A stretch of DNA of 64,000 nucleotides from Eriocheir sinensis (lineage: Eukaryota > Arthropoda > Malacostraca > Decapoda > Varunidae): positions 440,001-504,000 of the forward strand of contig NW_026110828.1 in assembly GCF_024679095.1 (NCBI RefSeq), read 5' to 3'. The position numbers and the translations under genes are program-made. The notes under the pieces were generated by a model. The model saw only the letters and a list, made by a program, of their open reading frames with translations. It was not told the DNA's origin and ran no database searches. This document shows positions 15,275-26,627 of this stretch, one piece after another; position 1 is the stretch's first letter; each line of letters opens with the position of its first letter.

Positions 15275-15586
15275 TTGATGTGGAGGTCGATTTGCCGCGG
15301 CGGTGGTGGTGGTGGTGGTGGGAAAGACGGAAATGGTGGTAGTAGTTGTAGTTTTGGTAGTGTTGGTGGTCGTGTTGGTGGTTATGGTGGTAGTGGAAGC
15401 GATCTTAGTGGTATGGTATTAGTGGATGGTAGTGGTGGTGGTGGTGGTTATGGTGGTAGTGGAAGGGATCTTAGTGGTATGGTATTAGGGGATGGTAGTG
15501 GTGGAAGGGGGATTGAAGGTTTTACTGGTAGGGGTGTGCGCAGGGGAGGGTCGTGGTTAGTGGTGGTGGTGGTCGTGAGTGAGTGA
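15275..15586 (+). other. Glycine-rich open frame over a GGT minisatellite
   Basis: A 103-residue frame contains two copies of a 22-residue unit (GYGGSGSDLSGMVLVDGSG and a variant), encoded by a 66-bp tandem duplication that starts near 15381 and 15447. Glycine-rich repeats occur in arthropod cuticle and RNA-binding proteins, but any GGT/AGT repeat reads this way. There is no signal peptide, splice context or second domain. I favour a minisatellite. Confidence 0.15.
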
Positions 15587-15689
15587 GTCGTTTTAAGTAG
15601 TAAGTGGAATGGTAGATGGAATGGTTTGATTGCCGCGCAGAATGCCATAATGATCCTCAACCCTCGCCGGGGAAAAAGTTACATTGATC

Positions 15690-16620
15690 TTTATGCCGTG
15701 GAAGGGTTGTTTTGGGTAAGATGGCGCGGGGGCTCCAGACAGGAATTACTATACAACTTTTATGTCCTCAGTTTCTCTATTCGTGCTCACTGATAAAATA
15801 AAGCATGTCGATAAAGAGGAAGAAGAGTTTATCATGTTTATGCTTCGGAAAGGTTGGGTTTTGAAGGAGTATGGCGGTGTGACTCAAGACAGGAATTACT
15901 ACAACATTTTTACGTCTTTAGTTTTTCTATTCATCTGCTCACTGATAAAATAAAGCATGTCAATAAAAATGAAAAAAGTCTGTCATGTTTATGCTTCGGA
16001 AAGGTTGGGTTGTGAATAAGAAAGACAGTATGGCTCAAAACAAGGAATTACTACAACATTTTTACGTCTTCAGTTTGTCTATTCATCTGCTCACTGATAA
16101 AATAATGTATATCTATAAAATAAGAAAAAAAAATATCATTGATTTTTATGATTTGAAATTATGAATAAGTATGACAATATGACTCACAACAGATATTACT
16201 GAAACTTTTACATCTCCACTTTTTCTTATAATCTTCCTGATAAAATTATGTATATCTATAAAAATCAAAAGTTTTATCATCGGTTTTTATGCTTCGGAAA
16301 GGTTGGTTTGGATAAGTATAGCCCTGTGGCTTTAGACAGAAATTACTGCAACTATCAAAACTTTCATTTTTATAATCCTCTGATCACTACTGAAGCTAAT
16401 ATCTTTAAACATGCCTATAACTTCCCCATAAAACACTAAGCATTGATTTTTATGTTACGAAAAGGTTGGGTTAAATAAATCCGGCGGTCTGGTACTAAAA
16501 AGTTATTACAGACTAAGTAGTTTCGTTTTTTCTTGCCATCTCATCGCTTGCTACAGTTATAAAGAAAATGTAAGATGTTATTGATGTTTATGCTCAGAAA
16601 AGGACGAATTACAAAATACA
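15690..16620. repeat. ~150-bp tandem array, about 6 diverged copies
   Basis: aggaattact recurs with drift near 15740, 15890, 16042, 16190 and 16337, with a weaker copy near 16500. A second landmark, gcttcggaaaggttggg, recurs just upstream. The separations are about 150 bp. Confidence 0.85.
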
Positions 16621-16679
16621 AACATTCTCTTAGTTTTTTCCTAATCATCAAAATCCGATAATAATTGTTGACTTAAAAA

Positions 16680-17095
16680 TATCATAAACTCCTATCTCCG
16701 CCCTTCTTAACTATTCACTTCTTTGTTCTTGCTTTCGTTATTTATTTATATATTATTCATCTACTCATTTCTTTATTTTCCCTTTATAATCACAACTTTC
16801 TCACGTTAATTATCATATACTCCCATCTCGCATCTTTCCTAATTCTTCCCTTCATCTTTCTTTCTTTCTTTCTTTCTTTACTTTTTTTCCTACTAATCAT
16901 TATTTTCTCACATAATAAAATGCCACAAATACCCATCTCGCCCTTTCCCAATTCTTCGCTCCATCGTTCTTTCTATCTATCTATCCTTCTTTCTTTACCT
17001 GTTTTTTTCCCTTCTAATCATTATTTTCTCACATAATAAAATGCCTCAAATTCCCATCTCGCCCTTTCCCAATTCTTTGCCCCATCGTTACAGTT
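16680..17095. repeat. ~110-120 bp tandem array, about 4 copies
   Basis: cccatctcgc recurs at 16822, 16932 and 17053, with a degenerate form near 16686. Units share atcattattttctcacataa and internal TTCT/ATCT runs. Confidence 0.85.
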
Positions 17096-17099
17096 TTCC

Positions 17100-17240
17100 C
17101 CTAAGTTGGCGGCGCCTTTCCCGAGGCGCCGCCGCTCCCCAAGTTGGCGTTATCGAGGATTCTTGGCCGGGCCCTGCGCAGGTAACCGAAGGCCGTCTGT
17201 CTACCTGAGTCTTGGCTGCGGGGCGACATACCTGGCGTCT
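17100..17240. other. GC-rich island with a 10-bp perfect hairpin
   Basis: This is a CpG-containing block in an AT-rich neighbourhood. ggcggcgcct (17108-17117) and its exact complement (17124-17133) enclose a 6-nt loop. A donor-like cgcag/GTAACC lies near 17180. A 76-residue frame covers it but has no recognisable domain, so a coding call is not supported. Confidence 0.35.
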
Positions 17241-17943
17241 AACGAGTCATTCTTAAGGGAAAAAATAAAACAAAGAAGAGAAAAGAATGGGAGACACACC
17301 TCGCACACCTGTGGCCTATCTACGTGTGCAGTTTGAAATCTCAGGTGTGACTTGCCTCGTATTTTACTACATAACGAGTCGGTTTAAAGGGAAAGATGAA
17401 AAACAAAGCGAAAGTGACGTATTTCCTACACCTTAAATCTACCTGTACATTTTCAATTCTCAGGTGTAGATTCTCAAATTAATAAACATATGGAGTGGCG
17501 TAAAAGTAGATAGCAAGAGAGAAAGAAAGATAGAAAGACTTTTGCTCACCTGTAACAATCTATATATCTGACAAGCTTCAATTAAAAGAAAGATAAAAAG
17601 ACTTTTGCTTACCTGTAACAATCTATACATCTGACAAGTTCAATTACCTGAGTTTATTTTCATCACTCACAGCCTCTATGCGATAATAACATTGCCTATC
17701 ATCTTATTGAACTTTACAAATCTGACACACCCATTCATAAGTTATTAGTTTCCGTCGTATAAGTGCATTGTATCCCTTCTTGCTAATCACTTTCACCTAC
17801 TTATAATCTTTAATTGGAACTATTACACAGAGGGAAGACACAGTGAGAGAAGGACACATCACAACCATATATATTTTCCTACCTACCTGTGTATACCTGT
17901 CAGCCTCCTTACCTGCCTACCTGAGGGCTGTTAAACCTCACCT
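17241..17943. other. Unique DNA dense in CAGGT/ACCTG motifs
   Basis: ACCTG or CAGGT occurs many times. It is especially dense at 17880-17945. A ~66-bp duplication around acttttgctcacctgtaaca lies at about 17537 and 17603. No open frame of note. Confidence 0.5.
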
Positions 17944-18136
17944 GTGAATTCTCTCGTATTTTACTCTTTCACTACCTTTTTTTCAGTTGTTGTTTTTTTG
18001 TTTTGTTTCATGGGGGGGGGGGGGGTCGGGTCTTGGTGCGCTCCTACAGTTCATTTGTTTTCTTTTCTTCCTCTTTTTTTTCATCTTCTCCTATTTGTTT
18101 TCGTCTCATTTTTTCCGGTCATGCTACATTACGACG

Positions 18137-18180
<44 letters not shown>

Positions 18181-19150
18181 ACTGTTTTGCCTTCCTCAAT
18201 GATCTCTTTATCCTTCCACTCATTCCCCGTCTTTCATCCTTCCCTTTCTCATTCCTCTTGTCCTCCTTAAGACTAACCCCACTCCTCCTCCTCTTCCTCT
18301 TCTCTTCTTTCCTCTCCGTATTATCTTGTTTCCTCGCTCTCCCTCCCTGTCTTCCATGCCTTATTTATTCCCCTATTGTCTGCCTCTCTCTCTCTTTATC
18401 GCTTTTCTGCTTAATAATTATCACCATTCTCTGTCTCTCCCTTTCTCTCCTGTTTGCTTTATCCATTTCCTTCATTCCTCCAATTTCACGTCATCTCAAC
18501 ACTCCTCTTCCCTTTATTCCCTTTCCCTTTTTTCCCCTTCGTTTCCCAATCTTACGCCATGCTGTCTCTCCATTCCCATCATTTCCTTCCCCTCCCTTTC
18601 ACTTCCCTTCATATCCAAGCAAAATTAACCCTTCCCATCATTTATCTACTAAATATCTTCCCATCTCATGTTTATCATACTTGTATACATCCTTTTCGTC
18701 ACTTCCCATCCCTTTCCCATCATTTCATAACCTTCCTTTACCCTTCCCATCACATTCCATTACTTGTCCCATCATTTCCCATCCCTTTCCTACCCTCCCT
18801 TCACTCTTCCCATCACAAACCTTGACACCACACACTCGCACACCTGTCCCATCATTTCCCATCCCTTTCCTATCCTCCCTTCACTCTTCCCATCACAAAC
18901 CTTGGCACTACACACTAACAAACCTTTCCCATCACTTCCCATCCCCTTCCCTTCATATCCCAGTCCTCTTTCAACCTTCCCATCACTTCCCTTCACCACA
19001 CACTAACGCACCTATCCCCTCACCTTTCCTTCCCTTCATAAAGCTTTCCCATCACTTCCTATCATATCCCAGACCCCTTCAACCTTCCCATCCCTTCACG
19101 ACAAACTAACGCACCTTTCCCCTCACCTTCCCTTCCCTTCATAGCTACCC
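17944..19150. repeat. Pyrimidine-rich domain with an ~80-bp minisatellite
   Basis: A G13 run at about 18013 and TC tract 18138-18177 precede long C/T-rich DNA. From about 18700 an 80-bp unit (cccatcatttcccatccc) recurs at 18768, 18848 and 18928, then degrades to 19150. The 368-residue plus-strand frame is Ser/Pro/Leu polypyrimidine translation and is not called as a gene. Confidence 0.8.
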
Positions 19151-20036
19151 CCCCTTCAGTCCTCCCATCCCGCCCCTTCGCCTCCGTTCCCCAGGCCCAT
19201 CAAGCACATTAATTACGAACACAAGGCAATCTGGCGCCCTCTTGAAGACTTCCTGTAGGGTTTGGTGGTGTGCTGCAGGGGCGGAGTGTTCCCATGGCTC
19301 CCTAAACCCCTTCCTTACCCTCACTACCCCCCTCTTCCTTCCCCTTACTCCCCCTTCTTCCTTATCCTACCTTTCTCTCTCTCCCGTCCTTCTTTCCTCC
19401 TCCTTTCTTAACCCCTTCCTTCCTTGTTGTATCCTATTGTTTTTATCTTAGTTTTATTATTAACTTTATTTTTATTTTTATTTCTTCTTCTTCTTCTTCT
19501 TCACCTCTTTTCTCCCAGTTTATCTTCCCTTCCTTTTGTTTCTTCTTATCACTCATTCCCTGTTTTCTCTCTTTTTTTTTTTTTTACTGATTTTTCTTCT
19601 TATAATTATTCCTATTCATGTTCTTCTTCTTTTATTTTTTTCCTTCTTCTTCTCTCCTCCTCCTCCTCCTCCTTTCTCATATTTTGACCTTTTTTTCCCT
19701 CCCTTTGATTTCTTCTCTTCCTTCTTTCTTTTTTCTTTTCTTCCCCTCTTAATCTTTTCCTTTCCCCTCGTTTTCTTCACACTCAATTCTCTACTTCTTC
19801 CTCCTCCTCTATCTCCTCCATTTCCTCCTAATTTCTTCTCATCCGTCTCTCCACCCTCTCCCACCTACTTCCTTCTCACGGCTTTTCCTCCATTCTCCCC
19901 TCTCCCCCCCCCCCTCCCCCCCCAGTCTCCATTTCCCCTTCTCTCCCATCATTTATTTTTTATCACCCATTTCTATTTCGCGTCCTGAGGAAATATGTAA
20001 ACCGTTATGCAAATATGGTTTTGTTTTCGTGCGTAA
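19151..20036. other. Short unique patch, then T/C-rich DNA
   Basis: 19200-19300 is unique. 19300-19975 is pyrimidine-rich with TTC and CTC runs (19485-19502, 19658-19672). No gene. Confidence 0.65.
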
Positions 20037-20300
20037 ATGCGTAAGGGGGAGGGAGAGAGGGAGGGAGGAAGGGGAAGGGAGGGAGGGAGAGAGGGGAAGG
20101 GAGGAAGCGAGGGGTGTACTGTGGGAAGAAAAAAAAAAAGGGGTAAAAGACGATGGGAAGGGAGGGAAATGAAGATGAGAAACGGAGGGAAGGAGGGAAG
20201 GGAAGGAAGGGAGGGTATAGAAGTGTGGGAAGGAAAAGGGGTGAAGGAGGAAGGGAAGGAAGAAGGGGAAATGAAGATAGGAAGGAGAGGGAGAGGGTGA
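20037..20300. repeat. Purine-rich GGGA/GGAA domain
   Basis: Plus-strand A/G DNA with degenerate ggagggaagg units. The switch from pyrimidine to purine happens within about 60 bp around 19980-20040. Confidence 0.8.
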
Positions 20301-20580
20301 AGGGTTGAAAAGTGAACGTAAGATCCAATTCACTTTTATGATTTCCAGATTTGAGGCGAAAAATGAGACGAAGAAAAAGAGGAGAAAGAAAATAAAGATC
20401 AAAACCATCACGGGGACGATAAAACTGAACCCCTCGACGCTAAGATAATAATAGAGCCCCTTCACTAACCCCAATCAGACGTGTATAAACGATCCAATCC
20501 CACTAATAGACGATCCAACCCTCTTCTGAAAATAAGATCCACGGAAGCATTAAAACTAGAAACAAAAGACGATCACTGAC

Positions 20581-20623
<43 letters not shown>

Positions 20624-20745
20624 TTTATTACTACCATAAGAGCTGTTTATAAGGGAGACTGAGGCGGATGTTAGACTCTCTCGCATCTGCTTTGTTTCGT
20701 CAAGACAGACAGACGCGGAGGAGGCGACAACCCAACCCTATTATG
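20301..20745. other. Unique DNA with (AC)n
   Basis: Mostly unique, with short gatcca-containing motifs repeated at about 20310, 20489 and 20511, and an AC tract at about 20582-20622. No gene. Confidence 0.55.
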
Positions 20746-21150
20746 ACGACGAGGGGGGGAGGGAGGGGGGGAAGAAGGAGGGGGTAAGGGGGTTTGGAAG
20801 GGGAGGAGAGAGGGGAGATTCTGCAGGAAGGAATGAAGAGGGGGGAAGGAGGAGGAGAGGAGTGACGGGGGAGATAGAAGGGAATAGAAGGGAAGTGGAA
20901 GGTGAGAAAGGAAGGACAAAGGAAGGAAGAGGGAAAGGAGGGGAAGAAAGGGGAAGGCAGGAGGAATAGAAAGAAAAGAAAAAGGAAGAAAAAGAAAGGG
21001 AAGGGGAAGAAGGGGAAGGCAGGAGGAAGTGAAAGAAGGAAGGAAGGGGAAAACGGGAAGAAAGAAAGGAGGGAGGGGAATAGAGGAGAGAGAGAGAGAG
21101 AAGGAGAGAGAGAAGGAGGGAGAGAGGGAGGGAGGGGGTTTGATGGAGAG
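20746..21150. repeat. Purine-rich domain
   Basis: Plus-strand A/G-rich DNA with ggggaaggcaggagga near 20950 and 21014, a ~65-bp duplication. The opposite-strand frames are rejected. Confidence 0.75.
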
Positions 21151-21974
21151 AAAGAAGCGTCATCTGGCAACACTTCCTGCCGTAGAGTGAAAGAAAGCGA
21201 GGAAAATAAACAATCCCCGCCAAGGTATAAATAAAGCGGAAAAAAAACTCACGGCAGCGTTTTTTCCTTAGTTTCCGATAAGACGAGGAAGTTCGGGGAG
21301 ACTTTATAAAACACTGAATCACCTTATTTCCGATTTATATTTATTAATTTGAATGGAAAGTAGATGAAATATATAAAAAAAATACACTCACATCGTCTTT
21401 ATTTTTAAGTATTCAATAGCATAAGAAAATTTTGGTGGCCGTGAACACTTTAATTATTTACTTATCAATACATGAATGAAGAAATTATAAAATGTACATA
21501 AAGTTCATAAAAAAAATAAATTGAAAAGTGATTGTAGTTTTCCTTAAATGCATATAAGTTAGGGAAAGAGAGGAAAGGAGAAGGCTAATGTAAAAAAATA
21601 AATTAAACAGAGAATTCATTTTTAAAAGCCTTCCATAACACAAGATTTTTCTACACGATTCAACTCTTAGATTCTCCTGTTCTTTATAACTTGAAGATAT
21701 TGTGGTGTGAAAAAAAATATATAGTTGTGTTTTTCTCTTTAAAGTTTTCAATACCCACAAAAAAAGCTTCAAACGCACTAACAACGACTATTTTTTTTTT
21801 TGTGTGTATTTTTAAGTTGGACGAAGAGATGCAGAGATTTATGTCCATCTTGAAGCAATTAAGAGACAGCTGCCGTTTTCGTTATCTTTATTTGAGCTTT
21901 GATGCCAAGACGCGACACGAGGCACCAGAGGAATTACTGTCTTTAACGCCACGAGCAGATGGCGGGCGAGGAGT
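21151..21974. other. AT-rich unique DNA with a weak exon-like segment
   Basis: From about 21817, after a T-rich tract ending in ttttaag, a frame reads LDEEMQRFMSILKQLRDS and continues with a balanced composition to about 21970. The acceptor-like context and mixed residues are the only coding hints. No convincing donor follows, and the segment runs straight into the next tandem array. It may be chance. Confidence 0.15.
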
Positions 21975-22550
21975 GAACGAAGCAAAGAGAATGAAAAAGT
22001 TTAATAGAAAATCATGAGAGTTAATGCAATCACTCCTACGTCGTACATACCATTTGGGAAAGTAAGAGAGAGAACAAGAAAAAAAAGATCGTGAAAGTCG
22101 TTAGTAAAATATATAAGTAAAAAGATGTTGGGGGAGGAGAGAACGAAGGAAAGAGAATGAAAAAAGTTTAATAGAAGTTCATGAAGGTTAATGTAATCAC
22201 TCCTACGTCGTACAGACCATTTGGGAAAGTAAGAGAGAGAACAAGAAAAAAAGATCGTGAAAGTCGTTAGTAAAATATATAAGTAAAAAAGAGGTTGGGG
22301 GAGGAGAGAACGAAGGAAAGAGAATGAAAAAGTTTAATAGAAGTTCATGAAGGTTAATGCAATCACTCCTACGTCGTACAGACCATTTGGGAGAGTAAGA
22401 GAGAGAACAAGATGAAAAAAGATCGTGAAAGTCGTTAGTAAAATATATAAGTAGAAAGAGGTTGGGGAGGAGAGAACGAAGGAAAGAGAATGAAAAGTTA
22501 AACAGAAGATAATGACAGTCAATGTACGGTAATCACTCCTACGTATAGCA
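21975..22550. repeat. 166-bp tandem array, about 3.5 copies
   Basis: gaacgaaggaaagagaatg or a close variant starts at 21975, 22141, 22308 and 22474. Copies share atcactcctacgtcgtaca and aagatcgtgaaagtcgttag. The spacing of 166-167 bp is regular and divergence is low. The right edge decays near 22550. Confidence 0.92.
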
Positions 22551-22598
22551 GTGTTACCAAGTTGTCGTACTCTGAACATAGCATTTATCATTCTTAAG

Positions 22599-23152
22599 CT
22601 AAATATCGATACTAAATCCTGAGTATGAAAAAACAAAACAATACAAGTACTTTTTTCTTACTTACACCGAGATATAATAAGCAAAACGAATAGATACTAA
22701 GAGAAAAAATAAAGTATAAAACTGTAGAGTAAAAATATTCGTACTAAATATCGATACTAAATCCTGAGAATGAAAAAACAACAATACAAGTACTTTTTCT
22801 TACTTACGCCGAGATATTATAAGCAAAAGGAATGAATAGGAGAAAAAAGAAAGAATAAAACTGTAGAGTAAAATTTAATATCCGTACTAAATATCGATAC
22901 TAAATCCTGAATATAAAAAAAAACAATACAAGTACTTTTTCTTACTTACGCCGAGATACAATAAGCAAAACGAATAAACAAGAGAAAAAAGAAAGAATAA
23001 AACTGTAGAGTAAAATTTAATATCCGTACTAAATATCGATACTAAATCCTGAATAAAAAAAAAAAAAATACAAGTACTTTTTCTTACTTACACCGAGATA
23101 CAATAAGCAAAACGAATAAACAAGAGAAAAAAGAAAGAATAAAACTGAAGAG
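22599..23152. repeat. ~143-bp tandem array, 4 copies
   Basis: ctaaatatcgatactaaatc starts at 22599, 22744, 22887 and 23029 (145, 143 and 142 bp). Each unit carries tacaagtactttttcttac and ccgagata. It lies within 50 bp of the 166-bp array but is unrelated to it in sequence. Confidence 0.92.
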
Positions 23153-23609
23153 CAAATATCAGCATTGGGGCGCAGTGACCTCCCCCCCGCGTCGTTACAA
23201 TAAAACACACAGAGCACACAACAAAGCACTCCATTGCGCTACAAAGGCCGCCTGTCATTATATAATTACAATAAACACCTGTCTTAATCACCGGCCCCCC
23301 GACAGGTAAATCCATATTAATAACCACTTGCTCAAAAAAATTACATCGAATTGAATAAATCGAGCGAGTTCATTATTAACATTGACTGCGAATGTTTAAT
23401 GCATCTATTTATTTATGTTTTTAATTAAATGACGAAGGCTGAATTAATGAAGGCTTGACTACGTAAGTAAATGCGTGATTATTCTGAACGGTGAATTATG
23501 AAGCGGAATGAAGAATGAGACGCTGTAAATTTCATCAACTTGTTTGGGAATGCAAGAAACTCGGCGAGGGAAAAGAAATGGCGATGAGGTTGAGAAAGGC
23601 GATGAAATA

Positions 23610-23647
<38 letters not shown>

Positions 23648-24175
23648 CAACAACAACAACAGTACTAATACTAATACTAATAATAAGAGAAAAAGAAAAA
23701 GAAGAAGAAAGAAGAAGAAGAAGATGATGAAGAAGAAGAAGAAACAAAGAAAAAGAAGGAGAGGAAGAAGAAAAACAACAAGAACAAAAAATTTGAATAA
23801 AGAAAAAGAACAAGAAGAAAAAAAAAAAGAGAAACTGTGCATACGGTATATAAAAAACGCACAAGAGAAAAATAAAAAAAGACGCAAAATAACAAAATCT
23901 GAAGAAAAAGACAATAAAATAAATGTCATTACCAAAAAAAAAAAACTCTTATTAGTCCATCAATCAGATTCACACAAAAAAAGAGAGAAACAGAAATAGA
24001 AAGAAAGGGCCAAAGTACTCTCCCTTAAATGTTACCGAAATGTCCTAAAACGTCCCTTAAAAGTCCCCTTGAGGCATTTAAAGGCCCAGAGGAGGCGAGG
24101 TAATGGATCCCCTCCGTCAATGGCTCTTGAAATGGAAAGGAAGAGTTTGATGGACACAGAATATGCGTTTGGAAG

Positions 24176-24177
<2 letters not shown>
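23153..24177. other. Unique DNA, (AAT)n and A/G-rich DNA
   Basis: 23160-23580 is unique. An AAT/AAC run at 23606-23661 is followed by GAA-rich DNA to about 24000. 24010-24160 contains repeated cccttaaa-like motifs. The Asn and Lys/Arg homopolymer frames are not genes. Confidence 0.65.
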
Positions 24178-24206
<29 letters not shown>

Positions 24207-24258
24207 TTCCATTATTCCTTATTCTCATTATTTCAAAGTTTATTTACGTTTTCAGGCC

Positions 24259-24298
<40 letters not shown>
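24178..24298. repeat. (GA)n and (TC)n inverted pair
   Basis: GA tract 24178-24204 and TC tract 24261-24298 face each other across ~57 bp. This gives an inverted repeat of up to ~27 bp that a transcript could fold into a hairpin. Confidence 0.85.
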
Positions 24299-24299
<1 letters not shown>

Positions 24300-24378
24300 C
24301 TTCTTAGGTCAACTATGTGATTGAATGGCCCCATCGCGCACCCAAACAGACCAACCATTGCCCAAACAAACACAGCCA

Positions 24379-24560
24379 AGGAGGAGGAGGAGGTGGAGGA
24401 GGAGGAGGAGGAGGAGAGGGGAAGTAGCTGAGGAATGTAAAATAGGAGAAGAGGAAAGGAGGGTTAAGAGAATGAGTATGGGACATGAGAGAAAGAAAGA
24501 GAGGAAGGAAGAAGTTGAGGAAAAGAGTAGAGGAGGAGGAGGAGGAGGAGGAGGAGGAGG
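24379..24560. repeat. (GAG)n cluster
   Basis: GAG runs at about 24379-24417 and 24531-24560 with purine-rich DNA between. Confidence 0.9.
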
Positions 24561-24592
24561 AAACGTGCATAGAAAAAGAAGAAAAAGATTTT

Positions 24593-24609
24593 GTAGTAGT
24601 AGCTGTAGC

Positions 24610-24644
<35 letters not shown>

Positions 24645-24672
24645 CAGTAGTAGTAGTAGTAGCAGTAGCAGC

Positions 24673-24727
<55 letters not shown>
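24593..24727. repeat. (GTA)n microsatellite, ~135 bp
   Basis: Trinucleotide GTA/AGT tract with a few AGC interruptions. The Ser, Val, Thr, Leu and Ala homopolymer frames on both strands are artefacts. Confidence 0.96.
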
Positions 24728-25740
24728 AGACAGTATAAGAAGAAAAAAACGAGAAAACTAAGGACCATAAATATTGAAAACAACAAAAAAATACAAGAAA
24801 TATAAACAAAGACACTAAACAAAAACAAACAAAAAAAAATAAAGAACACACATAACCAAAACAAAAACCAAAATAACAAAAGAAATATAAAACAAAACGG
24901 ACACAAAAAAAAAAAAAACAGGAATACAAAAAAATAAATATATAATCCTCAGAAAAAAAAGGGCACCAGTTCGATCCCCGCGTAGGCCCCTTAAGGCGGA
25001 CAGAGGCGCCTTTGTGAGGGTTTGTTTAGGTTGGTGGGTCGCCGCGCCGCCAGGTGGAGCCACGGCCGAGACCCAATACATTACCCGGGGCGGCGTGAAC
25101 CCTCCTCTTGAAGGTATCAATAGCCTCTTGAACACCTCTTGAACCACACCCATACCCGCCTCTTAAATCATGCGGACCTCAATGGGTAGTTTTTTTTTTC
25201 CTCTCCTATTTACTTTTACGTGAAGTCGTGAATATTTTTTTTTTCAGTCAAGTATTTCAATCATTTTTCGTGTGATTCTTGAGCTTCCTCTTGAAACACG
25301 CCAATGAACTTCCTCTTGAATCACAGGCACGTCAATGTAGTCTATGCCTCAGTGACCAAATTCTACTATTCACTATTTGATATTTATTTTATTATCACAT
25401 ACATTAATGGCCTCTTGAACTCTTCTTTAAATAAATCCACAATCCTCCTCTTTAGTCAAACACACAACACCGGGAATATTTTGTTTTCAGTGTCCAGCAT
25501 ACGACAAAAAACTATTGATCTATTTATAGTATGGCAAAATTTAATAGCCTCCTAAACTAAACTACTTGAAGCATAGAGTAATTATCTGTTTGTACAATTA
25601 ATCATCACGCAAAACAACGACAATACTACTACTCATCAGCGACTTGAAATCTCGAAAAAGTTATGTTTAAAAAAATACTAAAACAATGACTTTTTTTCTC
25701 CTCCTTGGCGGTGGTCACATCCATCAATTCATCGTTATTA
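24728..25740. other. A-rich DNA, a GC-richer block and unique AT DNA
   Basis: 24728-24960 is A-rich. 24961-25090 is GC-richer, with a box-B-like gttcgatcc near 24970 but no box A. From about 25098 the nonamer cctcttgaa recurs several times up to about 25420. The remainder is unique AT-rich DNA without a gene. Confidence 0.5.
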
Positions 25741-26627
25741 AGGTCGATATTATAAGACACCTTGGCTTCTCATATTACCTATTTATAAAGGTCAAAGAGG
25801 GGGTCAGTCGGGTTCTAATGTGTGTTTCTTTAGGTTCACGGCACAGAGGAAGAGTTAAACTACCACCAGGGCCATAAAACCACTCCTGGAAATGTCCCAA
25901 ACTCCTATGAAAGCCTTGTCAAATATGTGTTTTTGGACGACGAATTGTTTAGTAGTCAAAGAGGGGGTCAATCGGGTTCTAATGTGTGTGTTCTTTAGGT
26001 TCACGGCACAGAGGAAAAGTCTAACTACCACCAGTGCCATAAAACTACTCCAGGAAATGTCCCAAACCCCTATGAAAGCCTTGTCAAATATGTGTTTTTG
26101 GACGACGAATTGTTTAGTAGTCAAAGAGGGGGTCAATCGGGTTCTAATGTGTGTGTTCTTTAGGTTCACGGCACAGAGGAAAAGTCTAACTACCACCAGT
26201 GCCATAAAACTACTCCAGGAAATGTCCCAAACCCCTATGAAAGCCTTGTCAAATATGTGTTTTTGGACGACGAATTGTTTAGTAGTCAAAGAGGGGGTCA
26301 GTCGGGTTCTAATGTGTGTTTCTTTAGGTTCACGGCACAGAGGAAGAGTTAAACTACCACCAGGGCCATAAAACTACTCCAGGAAATGTCCCAAACCCCT
26401 ATGAAAGCCTTGTCAAATATGTGTTTTTGGACGACGAATTGTTTAGTAGTCAAAGAGGGGGTCAGTCGGGTTCTAATGTGTGTTTCTTTAGGTTCACGGC
26501 ACAGAGGAAAAGTCTAACTACCACCAGAGCCATAAAACTACCCCTGGAAATGTCCCAAACTCCTATGAAAGCCTTGTCAAATATGTGTTCTTGGCCGACG
26601 AAATGTTTAGTAATATGGCCCTGTAAG
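25741..26627. repeat. 164/165-bp tandem array, 5 copies, with element flanks
   Basis: gtcaaagagg starts units at 25791, 25955, 26120, 26285 and 26449, and the last unit ends near 26612. Units 2 and 3 are nearly identical and 165 bp long, so both strands stay open in frame across them. That explains the repeated 55-residue peptides without any gene. The left flank (about 25748-25790) and right flank (26613-26627) match the ends of a single-copy element inside the SINE at 61.25 kb. Confidence 0.93.

Noticed and set aside
17106..17336. 76-residue frame in the GC-rich island
   Set aside because: There is no recognisable domain. The arginine-rich start is encoded by a hairpin, and the frame crosses a donor-like site.
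18003..19109. 368-residue plus-strand open frame
   Set aside because: It is a translation of C/T-rich DNA and an 80-bp minisatellite, composed of Ser, Pro, Leu and Phe. There is no domain and several overlapping frames are equally open.
24961..25090. Fourth SINE head
   Set aside because: A box-B-like gttcgatcc is present, but box A and the family body are missing. The evidence is insufficient.
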